From the NCBI GenBank assembly GCA_003864495.1, contig ML133394.1, positions 1,116,001 through 1,180,000 on the forward strand: 64,000 bases of DNA. Direction: 5' to 3'. The notes under the pieces are model-generated. The model saw only the letters and a list, made by a program, of their open reading frames with translations. It was not told the DNA's origin and did not search any database. Source of the stretch: Nemopilema nomurai. Its lineage: Eukaryota > Cnidaria > Scyphozoa > Rhizostomeae > Rhizostomatidae. Positions 26,259 to 39,200 of the stretch are shown one piece after another. Positions within the stretch are counted from its first letter, which is position 1. Each line of letters starts with the position of its first letter. Position numbers and translations under genes: made by a program.

Positions 26259-29200
26259 TTACTTCTTGCTGCAGCCGATAACGACTTTGATTGCGCCGTC
26301 CTTGCCTGCTCCCGAGGCTTCAAACGCCTTTACTGAATCTTCGAGGGAAAATCGGTGGGTAACCAAAGGCTTCACGTTTACTCTGCCGGCAAGAGACCAT
26401 TTCCAAAGCAGTCGGATAGCTGTAATGAAATCATAGAAATTACAGGAGTATTACAAGAACAGTTGTATATACTTTGTACCAATAACATCTAATCACATAT
26501 ATTACATAGTCTTTTGAAATGCAAGGTAAATGATTCCGTAATGAACATGTTTCTACAAATTTTACATAAATATGCTTCTAACTATATGTTTCAATGTATT
26601 CATAATTCCATATCTTTATCACAATTATTTTAACAGCATCAGCTTCGTTTGTAAGCTCAGCTTGGTAGAAAACTGAAATCGCAGCTCAACGAAGTCTGCG
26701 CGCAGGCACTAAGCCTCGTTCCAGAGCAGTTCTACTCAACGTGGTTTTCTATCGTTGCTGAATATTTCAGAACGTGGATTTTTCTACTGCGACAAAAAAG
26801 TAACTGGAGGGATGATGTCTCGTTACGGAAACAGCGCTGCCTTTCCTTTCCTAAAGCCATCTTCATAGGACAGTATTTTGGTAGTGCTTTGAGAACTTAA
26901 TGTAGTGCTTTTTAAAGAACTTAATCGCTAAAAAGGAATTATCCACCATAGAAAGATATCTGGTTTTCTGCCGCAAACTATGTGGTTGACAAACCATTTT
27001 CGCGCTGCAATATATTCTACCTCTCACTTCAAGGAAGGTAAACAAAATTCCAGGAAAACATTACTATTGTCAATATTCAGAGACCATTAGTTAACATACC
27101 AATTGGCATATCTGAATATCCCTCTGATGTCGACTTCCCTGATCAAAGCATTAACAATTGGCAGTTGAATTTCTTCTTTGCCCATTCCAACTACCACAAG
27201 GACTCCACCAGATTTAGTGGCCTGTTTAAAAAATAATTTTATAATAAAGCCTGGAACACTGGAACAACATCAAGAACCTGTGGTTTAGCACTGAAACAAA
27301 CATTTTTCAAATAACATCCTTCTAATAACAGCAACAATTATAACGCCAATAAACCTCAATCGTTAGTTCTGGAAAAATCAGTTTTTAAACAAATTAGCTA
27401 AACACAGATTTCTGAAGCTCCAGCACTTTTAATAGAAATGTTTTATTTCTTTAAAATACAAATTCCTGAAAAATACTACGTCTAAAGTAAATAACGAAAT
27501 TACAATTCCATGCATCATAAATTTTTGAGGACATTGAAATAAGCCGATCTCAAGCTTTTTCAAAAAAAAAGAAGGTCTTTTGCAACCTGTCCATGGAAAC
27601 CTTTTTTGTTAATAAACACTCTCAATCTGGAAAGATTTTTGTCCAATTTTTAAAGCCCTCTTTCTTGCCACGCCGTCTATCCCTGGCCAACCTCGCTTTA
27701 AGTATGGCCTCGCATACCTAATTCAATAGGGAACATACGTACATAGATAGCAGTGTGTATGCTCGGCTCGGCTCCAGTACATTCTATTGTCCGGTCAGCG
27801 TATCCGAACTCTTTGGTGATCTTTTCGGCCATGGACTTTCCGTCCCGAGTGTCAACTTTGAAAACGGCATCAGCCCCAAGACTTTTGGCCATTTTCAAAC
27901 GGTTTTCGTCCAGGTCTAATGCGACATAACAAGCAAAGCTTTATAAACACCACGAGCTTGCCCGAAGAAAATTATTAAAACCCACTCTATTATAACATAG
28001 TTAACAACAAAAATGAAAAATATAGGCTAAAATGGCTAATTCCTTAGCCACAGCTTCTGCGAAGTCTAGGTACAACACACAAAATTCCAGCAGGATTTCC
28101 CCTCTCCTTCTTCAAACAATACTGTTATGAAATAGCTCAATTTTCTTTCATACTGAGCGAGATATCTTTTTATTGTTGCCTCGTGGTCTGATAAATCTTT
28201 CAAATGAAGATCTGTTAAAAATCATCCTCTATGGCCATGAAGAATTACCACTCGAATCAAATTCGAAAATTCTCGCTGCAACGCTAAACATATCCAGGCC
28301 TCTAAACGTTTTGAATAAATTTGTGATAGAAATAACATATTTCCTCTCTCCTCTCCTTTTCTAGAAATAGTTTCTATTTCTTCTTTTCGTTCGTTTGGCC
28401 CCCTTAAATTGTAGCTAATTGTATACTTATTCTTTTAGTTCATTTTGCATCTTTAAATTGTAGTTAATTTAGTCTTATAAGTTGAATGTAAATTACCACA
28501 GGATTGCTATGTATTCCCATGCTCCCTGTGGTCTGGTAAATTTGTGTATTTTTTGTAAAACTTTTATGTGAATACAGAAAAAAGTGTCTTGAGTTGCAAC
28601 AAGTGGATGAAAAGCAATCTCAACCAATGCCAAAATGATGCTACCTGTGATTGCCACTCTGCTTGCACCGCATGCCTTTGCAGTCAGCAAATTCACCAAG
28701 CCGATGGGACCTTGTAATAAATATTAACGAGTCATTGCCATAGAAAACAACACAAAACCGCTGACCTAACAAAACTGCTGAGAAGTTAACAAGTTGTAGT
28801 TCAACCCGACGAATAGTCATAGTTCATAACAGATGTTATTAATAGAAAAAGCGGTGAGACAAATGTCAATACAATACAAGTTCCCTAGATTGCCTCATAT
28901 ACGGAACTGCTTAAAAAATTACTTTGGAAACATTGAGAAAGAAAGAAGTAATTGAAGCTTTCAAAATACTTGTTATATTGAATACCATAGGATGAGAAAA
29001 ACATAACTGAAATGGGACATTCCTGAAATTTAGATACAATATTTAGCATGACATTATACCAGCTAGCCGGTATATCTTTTGTCAAAACGACCACAAAATA
29101 TAATTGTCCAACGAGAAAGAACAACATCCCCAGGGAATCATTAAAATTATCAATTTAGCCAACCGATTGTCGAATCGATCAATGCAAATCAATTGATCAA

Positions 29201-32074
29201 AAACCCTTTGATCAAAAATCAGGCAATCACTTTACCTGCTCCACAAACTAAGACATGATCACCGTTTGAAACCCCAGCTCTTCTGCAAGCATGAACAGCC
29301 ACTGATAATGGTTCCAGCAAGGCACCCTCCTCAAAGGTCACGTGGTCTGGCAGTTTATAACAAAAATCTGCAGCATGGACATAGAATCGACGGAGTGTTC
29401 CGTGATACGGGGGTGTTGCACAAAACTTTACGTCTGGGCAGAGATTGTACTTCCCTGTCTTACAGAAATCACAAAGACGACAAGGAACTCCTGGTTCTAT
29501 TGCCACTCTGTCACCTAGCAATGAAAAAGTTTAATTTTCAACTAGATAGCAGCGGCAAGGATGATTATGGAGACTGGAATCAGTGCAAACATAGGTGAGG
29601 GAAACATTACTGTTGTCATTTTCAATATATTTTTGTCAATATCCAAAAGACAAATAAAATAGAACTGTGTAACAATCTAAAAAAGTTAAGATAAACGAAA
29701 CAAACTGAATTTAATAAATAAACCTGCAAAATGCAATAAGACTTAAGACCAAATGAGGGTGAGGCTTAAACAAAGATTGATGGTTGATTCATTATTTTAC
29801 ACATGCTTCAAAAGTCAACTATTGTTTAAGACCAGTTGGGGAGCATCACTTTAAAAGTACTTTTTGCACTTGTGACATATAAATCACTATTGATTACTTG
29901 TTGGCCACCCTGAAGAAAAAGACTTTTGTCTAGACTGAGGAAAGAATTTTCAATACAATACTTTTATCTAAAAGTAAGCAAAAAGGCCATGTCAGCAGTA
30001 GCTTAATGGAATGCACAATAGACACGGCAAATTGTATATCATGCCATACAATAGTGGAGGCCAAGAAGACGCTTGCAGACAACACACTGCTCTTTGACTT
30101 GCTATTTCGCATTAGGGCTTGCATCTCCTACCATTTTCAGGACACATTAAACATTTGTCAGTGATTGGATAAAACAATGTAGGGAGCTGCTTGCTTCTCA
30201 ATCTCATTTTCCAACAAAAATGTCTGCAACAGGCAATTGTAATGGAAGCAGATGATTTTCTAATAGCTTCTTGATTTACTTAAAGCATCAGCAATTCACA
30301 CTCAGTAGCAAAATGTCACAGATGAGACTGTGGCTGTGTTGGAAATGACTGATTCTGTTGAGGACGTCCAAATGTAAGCCTTTTTAAGGGAAGGGGCTAT
30401 TGGGTTCTGAAAAATGATTCCATTAGAAAGACATGCTAATGTCAAGCTGGCATTGCTTAAGCTCAAGGTTAGAATTTTGGCATTGTTCACAGTCCAAACT
30501 GCCCTTTGCCCTCTGACCTTGCTTGCCCTTGACTGACAGATGAAACTGAAGCAAACAGGTTGGAGATACAAAACAATTTCCATTCTTTGCCACAAAGCTA
30601 AATGGTTTTAGTATTACTTTTTGATGGTAAGGATCAGAGACGAATTTCACATTCTTTACCATCCTTGGCCATTTGTTTTAATACTTGTTAGTCCACACAG
30701 GTGACATTATTTGAACACCATTACACACCTGGCTTTAAGTGCTTGACACCTTCTCCGACCTCAGTAACTGTTCCACTTGACTCATGGCCCAATATCATTG
30801 GTGACTTGACAATAAAATCTCCAATTCCACCTTTTTTCAAATAATGAACATCTGAGCCACATATTCCAACAGAATGCATTGCAATGAGGACCTCTGGAGA
30901 AGAATTGGAGCTTGCTCAACATTTTGACAAATCAACTCAAATATTATTAAAAAGAATCATAGATACATCTCAAAGGAGAACCTTCAAGACAACATAAAGC
31001 TTAGAGAGACTATCAGCAAACTGTCAATAAGTCTATTCAAATAAGAGTGATAAAGACACAAACTAATTTTTAATCCTTGAATTGATAAAAATTCTAAATC
31101 TTTTGCTTTCAGAGGCTCATACAGAAAATTAATCTTTGTTATAACATTAAGCTATAAAAATTAGACAGCCAAGTTTACCATTTTTTCCAGGCTTTTCAAT
31201 TTGTGTTTGCTCCTAAAGATAAGAAATCCACAAGTCAACATTTAAGAAAAGAAAATGATTAGGAAGAAATTATTCTACTTGCTTGAAAAATGCAAAAACA
31301 TTTGAAGCATGTAAAATGGATGGGACAGGACAGATAAAGGGGCACATCACCACTCCCATTTCTGAAATTGGAAGGGGCACTTAAGGTCTTGCAAGGGCAT
31401 TATTAGGTTTTTTTATTAGGACATTTCTGAAATATAAAGGGGCACTTTCCTCATGGCTTAACGTATGTCAATAAAATACCCTATTTGCTAGTGCCAATTC
31501 ATGCCATTACCTGTTCACCAGATGGTGTATTTGATGCCTATATCAGTAATCTTTATATTTTGCATGCAACTAAATGTTGCCAAGCAAACGCTGGTTTACA
31601 CCATGACAAAATTTTCACAAACATTTGGATGGTCTGACTAACCAAGACATGATTAATTGGCTCCTAAAAAAATTTCCTCTCTTTGCGACATATCTGAAGC
31701 AAGATTTTATTGGCCCTACCTTAGAGTTTGGTTTACATTTATCGTACGATCGTGAAAATATGGATATAACGCTTTTGGTGCCAACAATTCGGACAAAAAT
31801 GAGGCAGAAATTCCAATGTGTATTATTTAGCCTATTTGCAAGTAAGGAAAAGCTGTTAGGAGACCAAGAAAATGTGCAGGGAAAATTCACCATATCATAA
31901 CAAGGACGCCGTGACCCTGATCACGTGTCTTTGCAAGAGTCAATTTTTGCGATTAGATGTTTACCAAAGCCTTGGCCAAGAAAAACTTCTTGCCATATTA
32001 ACAAAGAACTTGAAAAAGTTTACCAGTCTCAAGTCATCGATGCCATACAAAACAGCAGAAAGATTGTCCTCCAT
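26259..32074 (-). CDS. SORD: Sorbitol dehydrogenase (polyol pathway), 8 exons, frameshift in last exon
   Basis: Zinc-dependent medium-chain dehydrogenase oxidising sorbitol to fructose with NAD+. Exons (minus): 32024-32074 (start, [17 protein letters not shown]), 31179-31212, 30729-30893, 29236-29514, 28645-28710, 27743-27915, 27100-27221, 26259-26419. Catalytic zinc ligands Cys40 ([11 protein letters not shown]), His65 and Glu66 (GHE), and Glu151 (LLEPL) are present. The Rossmann glycines read GAGPIG. Unlike human SORD, four cysteines at 95, 98, 101 and 109 form a complete structural zinc lobe. The last exon opens in the right frame (YPTALEMVS), but the conserved continuation [17 protein letters not shown] is in another frame. 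One extra base near 26385-26390 would explain this. As read, translation stops at 26320-26322 after about 22 foreign residues. With one base fewer the product would be 349 aa. Mutation or assembly error cannot be told apart here. Confidence 0.93.
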
Positions 32075-32248
32075 CTTCTAGCTTTGACAACAACGAACGC
32101 TTGGCTTCACGCAACCACCCACTTTCCAAATCCTCTTGTTCCCCTGCATTTGCAGCAACCACAACAACTGGCGAATAGGCCTAAACACTTGTGGTGTGTC
32201 ATCGTTACTCGTATCTGGTGGAACGCTTGTACCGCATTTAATTTTAAA
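32075..32248. promoter_or_regulatory. Compact divergent promoter between SORD (minus) and CNPY2-like (plus)
   Basis: Only 174 bp separate the two start codons, which face away from each other. Any 5' UTRs and core promoters must fit here or overlap the neighbouring gene. I saw no TATA box and no ERSE-type CCAAT-N9-CCACG element. Confidence 0.6.
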
Positions 32249-32791
32249 ATGAAAGAAGTAACACTCTTATTCTTTGTCTTGATAGCAGTTTTTTGCTCTG
32301 ACGCAGCCAGAGATAGAGATTTTTACTGTGCCGCTTGTAAGGTGATCGTGGATGAAGTGGAGTATGCGATATCGAAAATCGACCCGAAGAAGACAATTGA
32401 AATAGAGGGCTTTCGCGTAGACCCACAAGGTAACCAAAAGAGTAAAAGTATATTGTATGCAAGATCAGAGACCCACTTGACAGAAGTAAGTGAAAATTTA
32501 TGCAGTGGAATGATTGATTATGCTCAATCGAAGGACAAAGACACGGGGAAAGTGAAGTTTGTACGCACAAAGTCACGAGATGGCGAAGCGATTACCCTAG
32601 AGAATGTTACAATGAGTGGTGATGTTTCGGAAAAACTTCGCTTTACATGTGAAAATATTATTGAAGAGCACGAAGAAGACATTATCAAATATTTCAAAAA
32701 GAGTAGGAAAAATTATGTGAAAGGATTTTGTACCAAAGTGACAAATTTGTGTAACAACGACTCTAATGATGGAAATAAAAGTGAACTTTGA
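32249..32791 (+). CDS. CNPY2: Canopy-2-like ER saposin-fold protein (MIR-interacting saposin-like)
   Basis: Predicted 180 aa with a signal peptide (MKEVTLLFFVLIAVFCSDA). The mature part has six cysteines (27, 30, 85, 134, 161, 168) in the canopy/saposin-B spacing. Family signatures include FYCAACKVIVDEVEYAI, DPKKTIEIEGFRVDP, YARSETHLTE and CENIIEEHEEDII. The C-terminus is KSEL, a KDEL-type ER retrieval signal where human CNPY2 has HDEL. Canopy proteins act in the ER lumen on folding or trafficking of client proteins. The frame is open upstream to 31925, but those residues cross SORD exon 1 antisense and resemble nothing, so the start at the signal peptide is chosen. The coding region is intronless, unlike vertebrate CNPY2. 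One NVT glycosylation sequon lies at 119-121. Confidence 0.92.
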   Translation: MKEVTLLFFVLIAVFCSDAARDRDFYCAACKVIVDEVEYAISKIDPKKTIEIEGFRVDPQGNQKSKSILYARSETHLTEVSENLCSGMIDYAQSKDKDTGKVKFVRTKSRDGEAITLENVTMSGDVSEKLRFTCENIIEEHEEDIIKYFKKSRKNYVKGFCTKVTNLCNNDSNDGNKSEL

Positions 32792-32902
32792 TAGCGCTAA
32801 CAAAACTTTTATGTTGATCAATGACAAACTTCCCTACTGCCAAGTAGGGCATTAATTGGAATCTTTGCTTTTGATGAACATTTTATCAGAAATATGTAGG
32901 TT

Positions 32903-32908
32903 AATAAA
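32903..32908 (+). terminator. Poly(A) signal for CNPY2-like gene
   Basis: AATAAA 111 nt past the canopy stop codon, on the sense strand. Confidence 0.65.
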
Positions 32909-32920
32909 AGATCTCTTCAT

Positions 32921-32926
32921 TTTATT
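32921..32926 (-). terminator. Candidate poly(A) signal for CEP43
   Basis: AATAAA on the minus strand, about 290 nt past the CEP43 stop. It lies only 12 nt from the opposing canopy signal, so the two 3' ends would overlap if both are used. Confidence 0.45.
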
Positions 32927-33218
32927 GAATCTTGTAAAGTGAAAATCAAGAGCTTTGCATTTCGTAAACAATAGAATGAAAGATCAAATTTCTATTAGCT
33001 GTTGGGTACAGTTTGTATGAATTATGTGACGTTTTCTGGTTTCGGAGAAAACACTCTGGTAAGCACACATGGTGTTAATGAACTTTAGTTATTGGAATGA
33101 CATCCAATTTCGTGAAAGGCCATGAAGAAGAATTACTCTGAGGCTAGATCTACTAATTTACATGCGGATATGTTATATATAACTATTTGGAAATTAAATA
33201 TGTTCAAAGTAGCAAACT

Positions 33219-36200
33219 TCACAGTTCAATGTCCTCTCTATAGTCAAAGTCATTTGCACTTATTTGTGACACAGTCTGGTCTGTTGTGAAGATGTCATCA
33301 CCCTAGAAATACAAATGTATTATAAATAGCAATCTTCAAACCAACATGGTCACATTTTTAAACATAGATCCTTACCATCAATAATATAAAAATTTAAAAC
33401 AAAATTGTGTTTTGGTAATGGCAGCAATAAATTTGACATATATATTCAATGAAGATTTTTGGCCATTTTGCATCTTTACTGAAAAGTGCCATAACAACGT
33501 AAAACATAGTCTAAGCTGAATAAACAATGCTTGACTAGGACATCAAAAGTCTTACCTTGCTTCCAGCAAAACTTCCAATTGATATGTCCTCTTCAATTTC
33601 TTCTGTTATACTGAGTCCTTCTTCACTTTTCTTTGAACTAGTTAATGGATTCGGTTGTAAAGATCATTCTTTATCGAGGCTTTTTGCATAATTTGAAGTG
33701 TTTTGAATATTCAGAGAAGTTCACTTAAAATTGAAATTTAATTCATTACAAGGTGTACCACTGAACAAAAAAGCTTAGATTCCTAACCTTGAATTTATGA
33801 AATCATCCTCATATCCATAATTGTCATCTTTTGGCACATCTGAATAAAATTATAAGCATTATATCAAGTTTGGTGAAAAATAAACTTTTTCCATCTTAAA
33901 TCACCTGAACTAGAAATATGGCATCTTAATTGTCATTGGTCATCTGACTGTTAAAAGTGGGTAAGAGGACAATGTTTGGCACAAATCTTTGAAAGGCACT
34001 GTCTTTTGCAAAATAAATAAGTTAGTAAAGAAATAAAATATAATAAATAAAATTGTGAAACAAAATACTGATCTTGGGCAACGAGTTGAAAGATAAATTT
34101 TATTAAGAAAATAGTCTTTTATAAAATGAACAAACCTACAATAATTGATGTATAAAAAGTGTCTTTTGAATAAACTTTAAGAGCAGAAAAACATAGAAAA
34201 TTAGCACCTGGGTTCTATAGATAATTAACCCAATTAAAAAAGTCCAGTATAAATGTCTTGAACCAGACCTGAGTCAGCTTGAATATGTGGAAAATCATTT
34301 ACATTTGACAGAGGATGAACAGTTAGAGGATCTCTTGGGAATCTTATAATAACCCGAGAAGACCCACAACCATGAAGATACACCACATACCAAAACCAAG
34401 TTTATTTATTTTTGCTTCAATAGCAGCCAAGTCATTCCAGTTTCCAGAAGAGCTCAAATCTAGGTTAGACAAACATCAATCAAGAAACATCTAAAAACAT
34501 TAATGAGAAAGCACAGAAATCCCTAAGTAAAATTTCTCTGAGTAAAGCATAATCAAACCAAAAAGTAGACTAGGCAATTGAGAAGAAGTCACTTACCTAA
34601 AGGTGAGTCATCTTTCTTCTTCCCTATTCCAGGAAGTGGTGGAGCATCATGAAGTGACCCTAGTCCTACTTTGTTGTTCTCCTTATCAACAGATTTCTTC
34701 TTTGAATCTGGATTCGTCCCGCCACCACTGTGAAAAATTCACTGCATTATTCAAACCTTACTACTTTTGGCATCAATAGTTTAAAACTAAAATCAGTGAA
34801 AACTTTGGAACTGCTACAAGCGATTGATCACTGTAAATCAACTCACACAAATATTACATTTGTGAAAAAAGTGTGAACAGTCTTTGTGATATAAGGCGTG
34901 CACCTGTCCAAATTGTCCAAGGCGTGCTTATCATCGCACGCCATCACACGCGCAAATTATCATCAAGGCGTGCGAAATGCCGCAAGCGGCCTATTTCCAT
35001 ATTACAAAGACTGTGTGACTAGGCAAAACAATTGCAATGCATGTAAATGTTGTGTCTTTGTTGCTCCTGTCATAACTCTCTAGTCATAAGTAATGATTTA
35101 ACTTCAATGTACTGCTTTTACTCTGAGTTATGCTATAGGCAACATAGTCAAAATTAATGCTGGAGAGATCAAGGTACATTGTAGGTGCATTTTCTATATA
35201 GTCAGCGAAGTTGAAGAATAATTTTTGTCTCCTTTTGAATAAATGCCACCAATTTGACCAATCTCAGTAGAATTGAAGTAACAACATTATTATCATGATA
35301 GATAATAGGCACCTTTTTGTGGAAGTTTTTTTACTGTCACCTAATAGTCCAAGTTCTGCCAGAAGCTCATCATCATCATCCTGATAATTTGATTGTTTGT
35401 TGCTTTTTCGCATAAAGCTAGAAACATTTTATACAGATGATATACATCAGAACAAATCACATCAAAATTTTCTATGCTATCTTGCTAAGCAAAGGATAAC
35501 AACACAATGCATGATTGACTACAAATCTTGATTTTTTTTAGTGAAAATCTAGATAAAGTAGCCATCGATTGCTCATTTGGTGTATGTATTTCAAAAATTC
35601 CATTGATTGAGTCAAATCATTCAGTGCAACAATTTATCTTATTTTTTAAATCTTAAAAATTCTTCTTGAGCAAATGCTCATCATGTAACATAGAAAAAAG
35701 ATACTATCTTGGCTAATCATAGTTTATCTTTGCTTGTCATAAAAGACAAGAGAGGAACAGAAACTTGAAACCTACTCTGGTCTCTGATTAGATTGTTTAT
35801 CTTTATTGCCAAAACTGTAATCTGCAGAATTATCATTTGTATCCCCTCCAAATGAATTTTCAGACTTGGATTTTGCTTCTTGCCCAACTCTTTGAGGTAT
35901 TCTGCTTGGAGACTACAAGATTAATTTATAGTTATGAGTGCTGAGTTAATTAGAATAGATTGTTTGTTTTAATATGATTTCATATTTACATATACAAGAT
36001 TTTTGCTACAGTAAGAACTTTAATTTGAAATGAAAAGGACAAATAGCATACAGATGAAGAAATTTTCTTACATATTTCATATAGTGAACTTGAAATGACT
36101 TCAATTTTAAACCAAATGACTTGTGTTGAGCCTTTAATTAGCCCATTATTTACAGAAACAGTGAAAGAATGAAAAAAAATTCTGAAAAAAAAAATTCTGA

Positions 36201-39200
36201 AAAAAAAATTCTGAAAAAAAATTCTGTGGTGAAGCAAAATCCAGTAGTCAAATTTTGGTACCAAAGCCACTGCCACTGTAGCATAAAGTTTTCAAATAAA
36301 AAACAAAATTCTTTGAAATGAAAAAGTAAAATCAATTTTTTGAAAATGGTTTTTAAAATCAAAAAAGTCACATCAAAATTTTCAAACCTACCCTAGGAGA
36401 GCCTGGTTGATTTTCTTCACTCTTTCCTTTTGCAACTACCTTCCCAGCTGATTTCATTCCACTCTACAAAATACTTTATCTGGTTAATTGATACTAATTG
36501 AAGATTAGTGAAAACAAAAATGTAAAACTTTTGTCAAACAAATGAATACAACAGTCTTAATCAGCGAAATATTTACTAAACAATGTGATAAATTGGATAG
36601 CTGAGGATGATTCTCATAGCACTAACAATTCGAATAATGGGTTACATCTTCTCATAAAAACATTACTGGACTAACTCATGATTCCTGGAGTAACTCACTC
36701 AAATCTATAGTGTGACGCATCCTGCAAAAACTAGACAGAATGGCAGAAAGCAAAATAAACACTATCCCCATAAGAAGAGGTTTTAGAACTTTCTGGCTAT
36801 TAAAATTCAAGCACTACTTAATTCCTTTGAAGCACACAACCATGGAAATCTACCATAACAATATGAAATTCCCAAATATTGTCAGAACTTTCCGAAAAAC
36901 ACCACATTATATGGTATTATATCATTGTCTAAATTGATATAGTAAATTCAATTAAATAACTCAATCAACATTAACTACCAAATTCAAGCATGATAATAAA
37001 GTAGTTTCAATTCTCTTATGATATTGTCAAATTAAGAAACAAAAATTCAAATTACTGTATCATTCTTCTTCAGAAGTTCCAGAAGGAGTGGTGAATCTTT
37101 TGAAGATGGTAACAAATCTAATGACCTCACCAATTCATCTCTTGTTTCAAATTTACCACTCTAGACAAGAATGCAAAAAACAATCTTGATGCAAGGCCTT
37201 TATAGATAGATAAAAAATTTCAAAAAACAAATAATCTTTTTTCATAAACAGCCAAAAGAAACATGGACAAACCTAACCTGTAATTTTAATTTAAACCATG
37301 ATCTATAAATTGCATTAAATTGGAAGCAATACACAAGTTCTTGACAAATTATTTCTTATTATGTACTAAAAAATTGCATTTGATAAAAAATACTGAAATT
37401 AGAAAGAGAGCACAATATTCTAATTGCATCTAACAATGATATCAGAAAGCAAATTTTCATGGAAATTATTTCTTTTCTCTTTTTACAAAATTAAGCATAT
37501 CAAGTTGTGTATTAAAAGTGCAATGTACTTACATGTGATGTTTCTGGCTCAAAAACTGCCATTGTAAAGTCCAAATGAAAGCAGGAAAGAAAGTCTCGCA
37601 CAAGGCTTGCTGCAAGGACACCTGAAATGACAAATTTCTTAGCCCTATTCAATGAAATTAATAACAGTAAGACACAATGGGTCAGCCAAAAGCTTTTATC
37701 AATCTTGTTAAAGTATTGGCTGGTGTTTGAAACTAAGCTTCATCACTTTGACAAAGAGCAAAATCTAAATAGCAGAATCAGAAGAACACAAAAAGCTGAA
37801 ATATATGTAGCGTGGTATCATTAAAAATAAAAAGTTAGAAATTCTTACCCTCTTTGCTGTTCAAAAATGATTTCAATCTATGATTGATCATATTGCTGTT
37901 CTATTGAGAGAAGACAAAATCCTCAGCAACTTTACAGGGAAATATGAATTTTGTACAATGAGAAAATGCAAAAGCGCTAATACTTTGTTGAAGCCTTTTA
38001 TCTTAAATAGCCTTTTATCATTTATCTAGCACTCAAACAAGACACTACATGGCAGGACCAAGTGGTTAAGGTGTAACACTGCAAAGACTTATGATTTGGG
38101 TTTGAGCCACCATCAGAATCATATGCCACAAACCGTTCAGCCTATCCTGCTGTGAATCCTTCAAAGATTTATATATGCATACTCGGGAGAAATCCTGAGG
38201 GCATAGGTGCTAGCACCCCAGGCCCACATCAGTTAAAAAGCTGTCTCAAATTCTAGCCTGGATTAACAATTAAAATTGCTTAGTACTTACTTGATTAGTT
38301 AATAAAACATAAAGTGCAATAACACATTGACAAATTTGTCAGAAATTAATGCATCTGTGAAAGTAATACAGTTCAGAAATTTTGAGCTGGACAATTGACA
38401 ATTTTATAGAAATTCAAACATAAAAAGCTGCAAATTTGACAGGCTTAATCAATAAATTTATGATGTTCACCTTCAAAGAGTCTTGTTCTTCCAAGGCCAA
38501 GAAAACACTGGCTCTCAATTCTGCCTACAGACACAAAAATCAAAATTCGATTACATATATATATTTATATCTTTTAATCATACTAAATTTAAAATAGCCA
38601 TAAAGTTACAATGGACCATATTGCTTTCTGCCAACAGGTTACTAACAATATCAAAGATATACTTAGATATAACTGACACAGGAAACATTGGCAGCGGAAA
38701 GCTGGGCAAAACCAACACTGTTATAGGTTTACCCAGTCCTATATTATCTTAGCAGCCGATCCGTAATTTAGCATAAAAAACAGAATGCGAAAGCAGCCCA
38801 CTTAAAGCTTGCCACATTCTGCACAACAATACTCAACAAAAAATGTCCACATTCTAAGCAAAGTGATAATTTTGAGCTTCTAAGAGTAATCTATGACTGC
38901 CCATAACTGTCTTGTTTATCATTGTTTGTTAATTCAAACCTTGCATCACAAGCTAGAATTCTATTCGTACAATTGATATATTTTGCAGGTTTTTGTTTAA
39001 ACTTTGTGATATAGTCTTTACTTTCTTAAAAAATGTGTTACTGTATACTGTTCATATTACCAAGCACAAAATACCATAAAATCTCTATTAAGCCCTTGGG
39101 GGGGGGCTTATTTAATTTCCAAGGTTCTAGAGGGAGGATTAATAGAAATTTTAGGGCAGGCTGTATGTATAAGTTTTGCTCTGCAGCAATATCTATACTA

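Noticed and set aside
31925..32248. In-frame upstream extension of the canopy ORF (288 aa in total)
   Set aside because: It runs antisense over SORD exon 1, has no family similarity, and would place the signal peptide in mid-protein.
35986..36371. Two minus ORFs of 96 and 73 aa
   Set aside because: They come from an attctgaaaaaaa repeat in a CEP43 intron and are low-complexity Phe/Ile.
38050..38120. Possible tRNA-Leu/Ser gene
   Set aside because: B box is degenerate, no acceptor stem, no 3' terminator; better explained as a decayed SINE.
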